From Liquorilactobacillus vini DSM 20605 (GTDB lineage: Bacteria; Bacillota; Bacilli; Lactobacillales; Lactobacillaceae), in assembly GCF_000255495.1 (NCBI RefSeq), contig NZ_AHYZ01000060.1, positions 1 through 43,823 on the forward strand: a stretch of DNA of 43,823 nucleotides, in the 5' to 3' direction. The translations under genes and the position numbers were made by a program. The notes below the pieces were generated by a model. That model worked only from the letters and a program-made list of their open reading frames with translations, was not told where the DNA came from and did no database searches. Shown here one piece after another: positions 1 through 9,029 of this stretch; position 1 is the stretch's first letter, and every line of letters begins with the position of its first letter.

Positions 1-1656
1 ACTGGAATCACAGCTACTGTTGCGGTGACAGCCAAGTTGAAAGCACCTTATACATTCTGTCAGGTATGCCACAAACCGTTCCATAGTTGATACGATACCA
101 CGATGAATCATCACTGGTCGGTGTTCTTGACCATCAGCACCAACATAATGAAGATCAAATCTTTCTGGCAATAAGAAGTCCAGTTGAATCGTTGACAATG
201 TTTCTTCTCCACCAAGTGCTGTCTTAGTCTGAACATCTAATTTAGGGCCATAAAACGCTGCTTCACCTTCAGCCTCAAAGTAATCCAAGTTCAGATCATC
301 CATCGCAGCTTTCAACATTTTCTGAGATTTCTCCCACATTTCATCATTATCGAAGTATTTTACTTTATTCTTTGGATCACGATAACTCAACCGGAAGCGG
401 TAATCAGTAATATCAAAATCGCGGTAAACTGAAACCATCAATTGTAAGATCTTTTTAAATTCTGATTCAATTTGATCCGGTGTTACAAATGTATGACCAT
501 CATTCAAAGTCATTTCACGAACTCGCGAAAGTCCAGTTAACGCACCAGATTTTTCATAGCGATGCATCATTCCTAATTCTGCAATCCGTAACGGCAAATC
601 ACGATACGACCGAATATGATGGTTATAAATTTGAATATGCGATGGGCAATTCATCGGCCGTAATTCAAGCATCTCACCATCACCCATATCCATTGGCGGA
701 AACATATCTTCACGGTAATGCGCCCAGTGTCCAGACTGCTTATAAACATTCAAATTAGCTAAAACTGGGGTGTAAACATGTTGATATCCATCTGCAACTT
801 CACGATCAATAATGTAGCGTTCGATTGTTCTTCTGATCGTAGCACCCTTTGGCATCCAATACGGCAGCCCAGCTCCAACTTTAGGATCAACAAAGAACAA
901 GTCTAATTCATTTCCAATTACCCGATGATCACGTTCATGAGCTTCTTTTTGCCGTTCTAATTCTGCATCAAGATCAGCTTGTTTGAAGAAAGCTGTTCCA
1001 TAAACCCGCTGCAGCATTGGATTGCTTGAAGCACCTTTCCAATAAGCTCCAGCAACTGACAAAATTTTAAAAAATTTCAAAGCTGAACTATTAGGTAAAA
1101 CGGCAGTTGCAGAAAAATCAACAAAATTACCTAACTTAATTGCCCTAACTTGATTGCCCTGTGCCTTTGACTTGATCAAATCTTGCCGATAGGGATCATC
1201 ACCAATTAGTTTAAGAGCTTCAGCAACATCATATGAAACTTCTTCTAAAGGCAAAGCTTTTTTAACCAGGTTTCTAACTTCTTTAGTAATCTTTTCAAAG
1301 TCAGTTTCGGCAACTTGACCAGCCTGATTATCAGTATCAACATAAAATCCGTGTTCGGTTGCCGCATTTTCGCCAAAATTCATTTGCGGATACAACTGAC
1401 TCAAAACTGCACCTAAAACAACTGCCCCGGTTTGCCAAAGAATCGGCAAAGCAGCCGATTGGTCTTTAGTCAAAATTTCAATTGAACCATTAGTTGTTAA
1501 CTGATGGGCTAAACCAACCAACTCACCATTGAAACGAGCACCAACTGCTTTTTTAGCCAAACTGTTGCTAATCGATGCCGCAACCATTTTAACTGTTGTT
1601 TGCATTTCAAATTCTTTAAAATTACCATCAGGAAATTCAATTTTGATTTTTGCCAT
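1..1656 (-). CDS. thrS: Threonyl-tRNA synthetase, 3' part missing, editing site degenerate
   Basis: Class II synthetase that charges tRNA-Thr in the cytoplasm; 552 codons are present and the C-terminal anticodon-binding domain lies beyond the left edge. The start ATG at 1656 has an AGGAGGTAAT site just upstream. Residues 1-62 are a TGS domain and about 63-225 the N2 editing region. The catalytic core follows, with the zinc and motif regions [26 protein letters not shown] and IHRGIVS intact. In the editing region the expected HxxxH is Q75/V79, and the expected CxxxH after FVD is S182/V186, so all four editing residues are gone. Bases 1-60 translate out of family unless single bases are restored at short homopolymer runs, which looks like sequence error at a contig end. 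Expression is controlled by the T-box leader upstream. Identity is certain; loss of editing is inferred from the residues. Confidence 0.97.
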   Translation of the reverse strand, partial: MAKIKIEFPDGNFKEFEMQTTVKMVAASISNSLAKKAVGARFNGELVGLAHQLTTNGSIEILTKDQSAALPILWQTGAVVLGAVLSQLYPQMNFGENAATEHGFYVDTDNQAGQVAETDFEKITKEVRNLVKKALPLEEVSYDVAEALKLIGDDPYRQDLIKSKAQGNQVRAIKLGNFVDFSATAVLPNSSALKFFKILSVAGAYWKGASSNPMLQRVYGTAFFKQADLDAELERQKEAHERDHRVIGNELDLFFVDPKVGAGLPYWMPKGATIRRTIERYIIDREVADGYQHVYTPVLANLNVYKQSGHWAHYREDMFPPMDMGDGEMLELRPMNCPSHIQIYNHHIRSYRDLPLRIAELGMMHRYEKSGALTGLSRVREMTLNDGHTFVTPDQIESEFKKILQLMVSVYRDFDITDYRFRLSYRDPKNKVKYFDNDEMWEKSQKMLKAAMDDLNLDYFEAEGEAAFYGPKLDVQTKTALGGEETLSTIQLDFLLPERFDLHYVGADGQEHRPVMIHRGIVSTMERFVAYLTECIRCFQLGCHRNSSCDSS

Positions 1657-1683
1657 AAGATATTACCTCCTAAATTTTCCAAT

Positions 1684-1723
1684 AAAAAAATCCCAAACAG
1701 ACATTTTAACTATCTGTTTGGGA
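1684..1723 (-). terminator. Attenuator terminator of the thrS T-box
   Basis: A ten-base stem, CCCAAACAGA with TCTGTTTGGG, is followed by seven Ts on the minus strand. Its 5' arm starts just after the T-box element, the standard arrangement for the alternative terminator/antiterminator switch. Confidence 0.9.
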
Positions 1724-1940
1724 CGCTAATTACGTGGTTCCACCCAAATTTAAGACCAAATAAAATTGATCTCCTCAATCCGTCATTAACGACAACGATC
1801 CGACCCAGCATTTGACTGAGCTGTAAATGGAAGCGGTAAGCTGTTATGCAGCAAGTTCTCAATCAATCCTGCCATCCCTGTAATTTAACAGCCGTTTATC
1901 TTCCACATCAATTAATTCTAATTAAAACACGCTTCCTGCC
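1684..1940 (-). promoter_or_regulatory. T-box leader of thrS
   Basis: The canonical antiterminator element TGGGTGGAACCACG lies at 1746-1733, followed by an intrinsic terminator. The UGGA core should pair with the end of an uncharged tRNA whose discriminator base is U, as expected for tRNA-Thr in many Firmicutes. A six-base helix, GGAAGC (1936-1931) with GCTTCC (1834-1829), can close the base of stem I. The codon just inside it, ACC at 1837-1835, is a threonine codon and the likely specifier. I could not place the loop E motif convincingly, so the specifier is less sure than the element itself. No clear promoter lies between dnaI and this leader, so thrS may also be reached by read-through from the polA-dnaI operon. 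Confidence 0.92.
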
Positions 1941-1965
1941 AAAATTCAAGTTTTCTTAAAAGAAA

Positions 1966-2889
1966 CTACGAATTACGGCGATTTCTTCCGACCATTCTGA
2001 TCTCTTGCGCTAAATAACGAATTCTTTCCATAATCCGCTGTGCTTTTAATGGTTCAGCTTCACCACGATTATTAATCGTTAAATACCCATCCTGCAATTC
2101 TTTTAGCGATAAATTCGAACTAAAAAACGTCACTAGCTGTTCTTGCATCCGATATTGCAAAATAATTCCTAAAACGTCATCACGGATCCAACTTGACAAC
2201 TGATCTGCACCTAAGTCGTCAATCATTAAGACTGGCGCATTCTTTAACTTTTCCGTTAAATTTCGTGTGCGATCAGTTCCAATTGAATTTTTTAAATTAA
2301 CTGCAAACGAAGGAAAATGAACTAACAAAGAACGATATCCTTCGGCAGCCAAACTATTAGCAATTGCTGCTAATAAGTAAGTTTTACCAACTCCAAAACT
2401 ACCTGACAGATATAAACCTTGATGAAAAGTCTGCGGTGAGTCCAAATAAGCTTTCACAAAATTTACAGCCGCAACAGCTGCTGCTTGACGACCAGCTACT
2501 TCAAAATTGGCCAGCTGAGCACGGCGCAATGCTCTTGGCAAATTTACCAGCTGCATTCGCTGCTGCAACTGAGCTTGCTTTTGTTGTTCTTGCAGCTGCT
2601 GACCGGGCACATAACTAACTTCAAGTGAATGATCAACAACCTGTAATTGTGGTACATAGCCTGGTGCCAAAGTTGTCTGACCAGCTTTCAACTGATTTTT
2701 AACCGTGACAAACTCATAAACCTTGCTGGCACTTCTTTTCAAATCGGCCGTAGTCAGTTCATCATGATGAGCAGCAATCAATGCCCGAACTTCCGGATCA
2801 GCAAAAGCCGTTTTGATCAGTTGTTGATAATTTTTGTTCCAGTTGTGCTTATCCAATTCATTTTCAAACTGTTTGCCAATATCGTGCAT
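1966..2889 (-). CDS. dnaI: Primosomal protein DnaI, helicase loader ATPase
   Basis: AAA+ ATPase of 307 aa that loads the replicative helicase with DnaB/DnaD at origins and stalled forks. The Walker A motif GSFGVGKT lies at residues 163-170 and the Walker B motif VLMIDDLG about 60 residues later. The C-terminal arginine-rich tail, RIRYLAQEIRMVGRNRR, fits the family. The N-terminal helicase-interaction half carries the APGYVPQL segment but no cysteine cluster like the zinc site of Bacillus DnaI. The gene follows dnaB by 13 nt in the same operon and precedes thrS, the order seen in Bacillus and lactobacilli. The start ATG at 2889 is supported by an AAGGTGG site. Confidence 0.95.
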   Translation of the reverse strand: MHDIGKQFENELDKHNWNKNYQQLIKTAFADPEVRALIAAHHDELTTADLKRSASKVYEFVTVKNQLKAGQTTLAPGYVPQLQVVDHSLEVSYVPGQQLQEQQKQAQLQQRMQLVNLPRALRRAQLANFEVAGRQAAAVAAVNFVKAYLDSPQTFHQGLYLSGSFGVGKTYLLAAIANSLAAEGYRSLLVHFPSFAVNLKNSIGTDRTRNLTEKLKNAPVLMIDDLGADQLSSWIRDDVLGIILQYRMQEQLVTFFSSNLSLKELQDGYLTINNRGEAEPLKAQRIMERIRYLAQEIRMVGRNRRNS

Positions 2890-2902
2890 TGATTACACCA
2901 CC

Positions 2903-4249
2903 TTATTTTTTAAACTTTTTGAGTTCTTTTTCAATTTTTTTGATTTCCTGCTCAGATGCAGCTGACTTTTTCGTTAGTTGATAACCTTCTTGCGCCCAAT
3001 CAGGTAACTTTTCTTTTTGAATGATTCGTTTTGAATGAAATATAGGTCTTCGCTGGTCGCTACTTTTTTGATTAGTTATAGCTTTTTCTTTGACTTGGTG
3101 AATTTGGCTAAGAGCCGACCAAGCATCAGTAACTTTTTTTCGTTTCCAATCAGCTGCAACTTTTTCAAAAAAAGCTCGATTTAAGCTTGGCATATCGCGA
3201 TCAACAATCATATAATAGATTAAAACATTAATCACCTCTGGAGACAAATAGTCTAAACCGCCAAACTGCTCGATCAAGTTGCGCTCTGAACTTGTGACAA
3301 AACTTCCTGCTTCCGCTTTAAGAGTCTGCAAAAATTCACCTGGAGCATAGGCTTGACAGGCAGCTAACAACTGCTGAACAAACGTATCTGTTTTGCTGAC
3401 TGGCATCGCTGCTTTATCCAACTTACTAGCAGTTTTTCCTTTGTTTTTAATTGGCTGTGATGCTTGATTAGCATGCAATAATTGAAAAAACAACTTAAAG
3501 TCAACCTGATCCGTTTGAACATTTGCAGCATTTTCCAATAAATGAACAATTTTGATTTCATCTAAACCATAAACCAAACTTGCTGTCTTCAACGCTGATT
3601 GATGCTGCCAAACCTGTGCTTGATTGACAAATGATTTACTTAATAATTGTTTGAGCAAAGGAACATCTAACTTAATTGCCGGTACATTGGCTACTGAGTC
3701 TGATTTTGCCGGTCGATTAATTTTTACCAACCTAGCATGGGCCAAGTCTTCAGCACCAACTTGATAAACATCAAGCAAATTTTTGGAGATTTCTTTGCCA
3801 GTAAATGATTGCTGATCACTTGGTGCGAAAAAATGTGCCGCTAATCGTTGATAATGCTGCTCGCCAACAGTTTCTAATAATAAACTTCTTAATAAGTCAT
3901 CTTTAAAAAAACTACTAGGCTGTTGCGGACGCTGAAGTGAAAACAATAACTGTGCTTCAAAATCAGTTTCTCTAACAAAGGTTCGCAATAAACCAAGTGC
4001 TTCTAAATGCTGCAAAGCTTCAGTAAAATTCCGCCAGCCGCTATTTAATTGCTCCAACAATTGATAACAAAATCCAGTTTTCAGTTCAGTCACTGTCCAG
4101 GTTTGAAATAAGCCATACAAACTGCTGGCTGTTGGCCCTAGCAATGGCTGATAAAGCCACAGGACAATTTCTTGATCTCCAGCAAGGACTCGTTCAGGAG
4201 CGGTCAGCTCAAATTGAGTTTGCGGACTAAATTTTACTTTTTTTACCAT
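2903..4249 (-). CDS. dnaB: Replication initiation / helicase co-loader DnaB (DnaD-like)
   Basis: Protein of 448 aa related to Bacillus DnaB, which with DnaI and DnaD recruits the replicative helicase. It opens with a winged-helix part (FELTAPERVLAGDQEIVLWLYQPLLGP). The C-terminal DnaD/DnaB domain contains the family-typical NVLIYYMIVDRDMPSLNRAFFEKVAADW, given here as LIYYMIVDRD then a W-containing helix, and the tail is lysine-rich and charged. I chose the ATG at 4249 because AGGTGGGGG sits just upstream. A GTG at 4258 is in frame but would overlap that ribosome site. It follows nrdR closely in the polA-dnaI operon. Function comes from family and gene order; the sequence itself is weakly conserved. 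Confidence 0.92.
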   Translation of the reverse strand: MVKKVKFSPQTQFELTAPERVLAGDQEIVLWLYQPLLGPTASSLYGLFQTWTVTELKTGFCYQLLEQLNSGWRNFTEALQHLEALGLLRTFVRETDFEAQLLFSLQRPQQPSSFFKDDLLRSLLLETVGEQHYQRLAAHFFAPSDQQSFTGKEISKNLLDVYQVGAEDLAHARLVKINRPAKSDSVANVPAIKLDVPLLKQLLSKSFVNQAQVWQHQSALKTASLVYGLDEIKIVHLLENAANVQTDQVDFKLFFQLLHANQASQPIKNKGKTASKLDKAAMPVSKTDTFVQQLLAACQAYAPGEFLQTLKAEAGSFVTSSERNLIEQFGGLDYLSPEVINVLIYYMIVDRDMPSLNRAFFEKVAADWKRKKVTDAWSALSQIHQVKEKAITNQKSSDQRRPIFHSKRIIQKEKLPDWAQEGYQLTKKSAASEQEIKKIEKELKKFKK

Positions 4250-4261
4250 TACCCCCACCTT

Positions 4262-4765
4262 CTACTTCTTGGTAGATTTATCGGCTGGATGATCAGCTTG
4301 CGAATTTTTCTTATCACGAGCCATCATTTCTTTCAACTCTTTCATAAAAACACTCATATCCTTAAATTGCCGATAAACGCTGGCAAACCTAATATAAGAA
4401 ATTTCATCAACATCTGCTAATAATCCCATTACGTATTCACCGATCAACTGACTAGAAACTTCATTTTCACCTAAAGAACGAATCTTAGTTTCAACTTGAT
4501 CAACAATCTGGGTAATTTTATCCATCCCAACTGGTCTTTTCTCTGCTGATCGAATAATTCCCCGCAAAATTTTATCACGACTGAATTCTTCACGTTCACC
4601 ATTTTTTTTAATTACTAATAAAGGCGTTTCTTCAATTCTTTCAAATGTAGTAAAACGAAAACCACATGCTTCACATTCACGTCGCCGTCGAATAACTTTT
4701 CCGTCATCAGTTGGACGACTGTCAACGACCCGTGATCCATTGTGCTGGCAATGAGGACATCTCAT
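4262..4765 (-). CDS. nrdR: Transcriptional repressor NrdR
   Basis: Zinc- and nucleotide-binding repressor of ribonucleotide reductase genes, 167 aa. The N-terminal zinc ribbon is complete: CPHC at residues 3-6 and CEAC near residue 31, followed by GFRFTTFER. The ATP-cone domain follows, from about residue 49 ([16 protein letters not shown]) to about 138. The last ~20 residues are a lysine- and aspartate-rich tail longer than the usual ~150-aa family size. It lies between coaE and dnaB, its usual place in Firmicutes. No NrdR box was sought elsewhere because no nrd genes are in view. Confidence 0.97.
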   Translation of the reverse strand: MRCPHCQHNGSRVVDSRPTDDGKVIRRRRECEACGFRFTTFERIEETPLLVIKKNGEREEFSRDKILRGIIRSAEKRPVGMDKITQIVDQVETKIRSLGENEVSSQLIGEYVMGLLADVDEISYIRFASVYRQFKDMSVFMKELKEMMARDKKNSQADHPADKSTKK

Positions 4766-4789
4766 TTAATCCACCTCATTAAATTTTCT

Positions 4790-5389
4790 TTAAACAAACT
4801 GCTTTTCCTGTAGCCATTTTATCACTTGACTTCGCAAATGAGCAAATCCTTGCGAATTATCAATCACAAAATCTGCCAATTGTTCACGCTTCTCCGTCGA
4901 CATCTGAGCCATCAGTCGGTTTTTAGCAGCCGGTTGACTCAAATGATTACGTTTCATCAAGCGTTTGACTTGCAGCTGTTCAGCTAAACTGATGGTCATC
5001 GTTTGATCACAGTCACTTTGATAACCCCCCTCAAATAAAAGCGGAACCATCAAAATAATCAGTGGCGGCTGGTACTTTTTTAATTGCTGCAGCTGCTGGT
5101 GAATTTCTTTTTTAATCAGTGGCCCAGTAATCTGATCAAGTTTTGCCAACTGTCGACGATCAGCAAAAACTAATTGGCCTAATTTTTTTCGATCAAGTTG
5201 CTGATTGGGTAAAATAAAAGTTTCACCAAACTGTGCTTTGATCTGCCGCCAACCAGTCGTTTGCGGTGCAACAATTTGGCGCGCAACTTGATCAGCATCG
5301 ATAACCACTGCCCCAAATTCTTGAAAAATTTTAGCAGCCGTTGTTTTCCCTGCTGCAATACCACCAGTTAAGCCTAAGACAAAACTCAT
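4790..5389 (-). CDS. coaE: Dephospho-CoA kinase
   Basis: Catalyses the last step of coenzyme A synthesis, phosphorylating the 3'-hydroxyl of dephospho-CoA. The protein is 199 aa, the normal size. The P-loop GGIAAGKT lies at residues 9-16 and the typical VIDADQVARQIV follows. The ATG at 5389 overlaps the TGA of mutM (ATGA), indicating translational coupling. A longer in-frame reading starting at 5476 would lie inside mutM and adds residues not found in the family, so it is not used. Confidence 0.96.
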   Translation of the reverse strand: MSFVLGLTGGIAAGKTTAAKIFQEFGAVVIDADQVARQIVAPQTTGWRQIKAQFGETFILPNQQLDRKKLGQLVFADRRQLAKLDQITGPLIKKEIHQQLQQLKKYQPPLIILMVPLLFEGGYQSDCDQTMTISLAEQLQVKRLMKRNHLSQPAAKNRLMAQMSTEKREQLADFVIDNSQGFAHLRSQVIKWLQEKQFV

Positions 5390-6216
5390 ACTGGTGCTTG
5401 CTGACACTGCGGGCAAAAATGTGTGCCGCGTTGAGCAACCCGAATTTTTTGAATCTTTGTCCCGCAACGCTGACAAGGCTGTCCTTCCTTTCCATAGACA
5501 TGTAAGGCAAACTGAAATTTTCCTGAATGTTCAAAAGCATCGCTATAAGTCCTAACTGTTGTACCGCCAGCTTTGACTGCTGCTGTCAGTTCTTGAATAA
5601 TATTCTGAAATAAATCAGCAGCTTGCTTAGCAGTCAACTCATAACAGCTGGTCAAAGGATGGATCTGACTGAGCCACAATACCTCGTCAACATAAATGTT
5701 ACCCAAGCCAACTACAATTGTTTGATCCAAAAGTGCTGGCTTAATTGCCTTTTTACAATGTAAAAGTTTACGAGTAAAATCTGTTAATTTAAAATCAGTG
5801 CTCAATGGTTCAGGGCCTAATTTACTTAAATTTGGTAAATTCTGGACTTGATCGGTCTTAGCCAGTTGCATTCGACCAAACTTACGCACATCATTGTAGC
5901 GCAATTGCTGACCGCTAGCCAATTGAAAAATAATATGCGTATGTTTTTCAATTGGTTGGTCAGATCGACGAATAAAATACTTTCCTTCCATTCGCAAATG
6001 CGAAACCATTGTCAAATTTTGATCAAAATTAAATAATAAGAATTTACCTCGTCGGCCAATTGACAACAATTTTTTATTATGTAAGGCTTGGCAAAATTCA
6101 GCTGGTGAACCAATGATAATTTTAGGATAGCGAATATCAATAGCAGTGATTCGCTGACCAACAACCAATTTTTCCAAACCACGGCGAACAGTTTCAACTT
6201 CGGGTAATTCAGGCAT
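5386..6216 (-). CDS. mutM: Formamidopyrimidine-DNA glycosylase (Fpg/MutM)
   Basis: Bifunctional glycosylase/AP lyase that removes 8-oxoguanine and ring-opened purines. The 276-aa protein begins MPELPEVETVRRGL; the proline after the initiator methionine is the catalytic nucleophile. The lysine of GRRGKFLLF and the NIYVDEVLW segment are conserved. The C-terminal zinc finger has two CxxC pairs (CQRC and CPQC) about 16 residues apart. It follows polA by 12 nt and overlaps coaE by 4 nt, forming a DNA repair and replication operon. Confidence 0.97.
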   Translation of the reverse strand: MPELPEVETVRRGLEKLVVGQRITAIDIRYPKIIIGSPAEFCQALHNKKLLSIGRRGKFLLFNFDQNLTMVSHLRMEGKYFIRRSDQPIEKHTHIIFQLASGQQLRYNDVRKFGRMQLAKTDQVQNLPNLSKLGPEPLSTDFKLTDFTRKLLHCKKAIKPALLDQTIVVGLGNIYVDEVLWLSQIHPLTSCYELTAKQAADLFQNIIQELTAAVKAGGTTVRTYSDAFEHSGKFQFALHVYGKEGQPCQRCGTKIQKIRVAQRGTHFCPQCQQAPV

Positions 6217-6228
6217 AATTTTTCGCTC

Positions 6229-8904
6229 CTATTTCGCTTCAAACCAAGTATCTCCATAAGCACTTTCAACTTTTAACGGTACTTCAAGGTCTACAGCACT
6301 ATCCATAATTCCAGGAACCAACTCTTCTAAGCGTGGAATCTCGTCAGCAGGCGCCTCAAAAATCAATTCATCATGAACTTGCAACAACATTTTTGCCTGC
6401 AAATGATTTGCTTGCAGCGCTTGTTGCATTCTGATCATCGCAACTTTAATAATATCAGCTGCACTGCCTTGAATTGGTGTGTTCATCGCTGTCCGTTCGG
6501 CAAAAGATCGTAAGTTATAATTTTTGCTTTTAATTTCCGGCAAATAACGGCGACGTTTGAATAAGGTTTCGACATATCCTTGGGCATGGGCCTTCTTAAC
6601 AATTTCCTGCATATATTGATGAACACCTGGAAAAACCTCAAAGTAACGTTCAATGAATTTTTTAGCCTGCTGACGGGAAATCCCAACATTTTGCGATAAG
6701 CCATAGTCACTGATCCCATAAACAATTCCAAAATTAACTGCTTTTGCTTGTCGGCGCAGATTGGCAGTTACTTTTGCATCATCAGCTAAGCCAAAAATTT
6801 GTCGTGCTGTGCTGGCATGAATATCCGCACCAGCTTTAAAAGCTGCCTGCATATTCTGGTCATGCGAAATATGAGCTAAAACTCGCAGTTCAATCTGTGA
6901 ATAATCCGAAGAGAAAATTTTCCAGCCCGCATGACTTGGAACGAATGCCTGACGAATTTGACGACCTTCTGCTAATCTAATCGGGATATTCTGCAAATTA
7001 GGATCAACCGAAGATAAGCGACCAGTAGCTGTCAATGTTTGCGTATAACGAGTATGGATTTTTTGATCTTTAGCCGAAATAACTTTCAACAAACCATCAA
7101 TATAAGTTGACTGCAATTTAGCTAACTGACGGTATTTTAAAATATGATCAACAATTGGTGCCATTCCACGCAGCTTCTCTAAAACACCAACTGCGGTTGA
7201 ATACCCAGTTTTAGTTTTTTTAATAACTGGTAATTTAAGCTTTTCAAAAAGAATCACACCTAATTGTTTAGGAGAATTGATGTTAAATTCCTCACCAGCT
7301 TCATTATAAATTGCTTTTTCCAGATCGCTAAGCTGTTCGATCAACTTACTACTGATCATTTTTAATTTTTGTGGATCAACTTTGATCCCAGCAATTTCCA
7401 TTTCAGCTAGCACAAAAGTCAGCGGTCGTTCAATCTTCAAATATAGTTCTAATTGCTGATTTGCTTCTAACTTGGCTAATAATGGTTGCTGAAGCTCAGC
7501 AATTGCCCGAACTTTATGGCAAAGATGCTCAAACAACCGGGAATCTTTGCTCGGGATCGCATATTTTGTACCTTTGCCATAAACTTCTTCATCACTCGCT
7601 ACCAGATAATAATCATGCTGTTGAGCTAACTTGCCTAAATCATTGCTATTATCACTGGTATCTAATAAATAAGAAACCAGCAACAAGTCAAAAGCGACCC
7701 GTTGCAAATGAATCCCCAATCGCCGCAAACCGATGATCGTTCGTTTCGCATCAAATAAATTAACACTGGTTTCCTGATTTTCTAACCAATTTTTTAATGG
7801 CGCTTGTTTTAATAATTCAGTTTGCCGGGTAACGTAAAATTTGTCATCAACTTTAATCGCAAAACCAGCAAATTCAGCATTATGATAATTTTCGCCACTC
7901 ATTTCTAAATAAAACGTGACCTGTGCAGGTACAACTGGTAAACTAGCCAGTTTAGTTTGTTCAAGCACTTGGTAGGTCACTTGCTCTTGGTCAGCAGTCA
8001 CTTGCTGATCTTGAAATTGCCCATCAACAGCCATTTGTCTTAAAAAGCTCCGAAAATCCATTGCCAGATAAAATTCACGCAAACTTTTTAGATCAGGTCC
8101 GTCCCACTTAAGTTGATCCATTTTGATTTCTATCGGCGCATCTCGTCTAATTTGTGCTAGATCTTTGCATAAAAAAGCTGTCGATTCTTCATTAATCAAA
8201 TTTTCTTTCATCTTTGAAGGCTTAAGTTGGTCAAGATTTTGATAAATTCCTTCAATTGAACCAAATTGGTGTAACAAGCGTAATCCAGTTTTTTCACCAA
8301 TTTTAGTTACACCTGGATAGTTGTCAGAGTTATCTCCAATCAGGCCCTTTAAATCAACAATTTGAGCGGGCGCCAACCCGTACTTCTCCTGTACATGAGC
8401 TGGAGTATATTTTTCAATTTCACTAACACCTTTTTGATTAACCGCGACGGTCGTTTTGGTTGTTGCCAATTGTGTCAGATCACGATCGCCAGTGACGATC
8501 GTTACTTGAAAATCCTGCAGCTCCGCTTGAGCAGCCAAAGTGCCGATAATATCATCAGCTTCATAATTAGTCAACTCGTAACTAATGATCCCATAGGCAC
8601 TCAGCATTTTTTTTAAAAAAGGAAATTGTTCACTTAATTCACTTGGTGTTTTAGCACGGCCTTGTTTATAAGCAGCAAACTTTTCCGTACGAAAGGTTTG
8701 CTTACCAGCATCAAAAGCCACTAGAACATGAGTAGGTTGAACTGTTGCCAAAATATTATCCAACATTTTTTTAAAACCATAAATTGCATTGGTGTGCAAA
8801 CCATCATGATTGATGAAACGTTCTAATGATTGATGCAAGGCAAAAAAGGCCCGAAAAGCCACACTATTGCCATCGATCAATAATAATTTGTTAGTTTCCT
8901 TCAT
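6229..8904 (-). CDS. polA: DNA polymerase I
   Basis: Repair and Okazaki-fragment polymerase, 891 aa. Residues 1 to ~290 are the 5'-3' exonuclease (LLIDGNSVAFRAFFAL, EADDIIGTLA, GLIGDNSDNYPG). The middle, about 310-490, aligns with the 3'-5' exonuclease, but its first motif reads FYLEMSGEN instead of a DxE pair, so proofreading is probably absent, as in Bacillus and many lactobacilli. The polymerase domain carries DYSQIELRVLAHI, RRQAKAVNFGIVYG and QVHDELIFE. It is the first gene of the operon leading to dnaI. AGGAG lies before the ATG. Confidence 0.98.
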   Translation of the reverse strand: MKETNKLLLIDGNSVAFRAFFALHQSLERFINHDGLHTNAIYGFKKMLDNILATVQPTHVLVAFDAGKQTFRTEKFAAYKQGRAKTPSELSEQFPFLKKMLSAYGIISYELTNYEADDIIGTLAAQAELQDFQVTIVTGDRDLTQLATTKTTVAVNQKGVSEIEKYTPAHVQEKYGLAPAQIVDLKGLIGDNSDNYPGVTKIGEKTGLRLLHQFGSIEGIYQNLDQLKPSKMKENLINEESTAFLCKDLAQIRRDAPIEIKMDQLKWDGPDLKSLREFYLAMDFRSFLRQMAVDGQFQDQQVTADQEQVTYQVLEQTKLASLPVVPAQVTFYLEMSGENYHNAEFAGFAIKVDDKFYVTRQTELLKQAPLKNWLENQETSVNLFDAKRTIIGLRRLGIHLQRVAFDLLLVSYLLDTSDNSNDLGKLAQQHDYYLVASDEEVYGKGTKYAIPSKDSRLFEHLCHKVRAIAELQQPLLAKLEANQQLELYLKIERPLTFVLAEMEIAGIKVDPQKLKMISSKLIEQLSDLEKAIYNEAGEEFNINSPKQLGVILFEKLKLPVIKKTKTGYSTAVGVLEKLRGMAPIVDHILKYRQLAKLQSTYIDGLLKVISAKDQKIHTRYTQTLTATGRLSSVDPNLQNIPIRLAEGRQIRQAFVPSHAGWKIFSSDYSQIELRVLAHISHDQNMQAAFKAGADIHASTARQIFGLADDAKVTANLRRQAKAVNFGIVYGISDYGLSQNVGISRQQAKKFIERYFEVFPGVHQYMQEIVKKAHAQGYVETLFKRRRYLPEIKSKNYNLRSFAERTAMNTPIQGSAADIIKVAMIRMQQALQANHLQAKMLLQVHDELIFEAPADEIPRLEELVPGIMDSAVDLEVPLKVESAYGDTWFEAK

Positions 8905-8974
8905 TTATATTCGAACTCCTTTATTTTCCTAGCCTTATTTTAACAAAGAAAAAGATTCAACGATAGTTTTCAGC

Positions 8975-9009
8975 AAAAAAATAGTCGCAGCATTTAATAG
9001 CTACGACTA
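8975..9009 (-). terminator. Terminator after the BI-1 family gene
   Basis: Stem TAGTCG...CGACTA, extended by AGC/GCT inside, followed by seven Ts on the minus strand. It separates the BI-1 gene from the polA operon. Confidence 0.88.
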
Positions 9010-9029
9010 ATTCAGAATTGATTTTAAAA

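Noticed and set aside
5390..5476. N-terminal extension of CoaE
   Set aside because: It lies inside mutM, is not family-like, and the ATGA overlap at 5389 gives a clear coupled start.
6229..8904. Loss of the PolA proofreading motif as a novel feature
   Set aside because: The 3'-5' exonuclease is degenerate in PolA of many Firmicutes; it is expected here.
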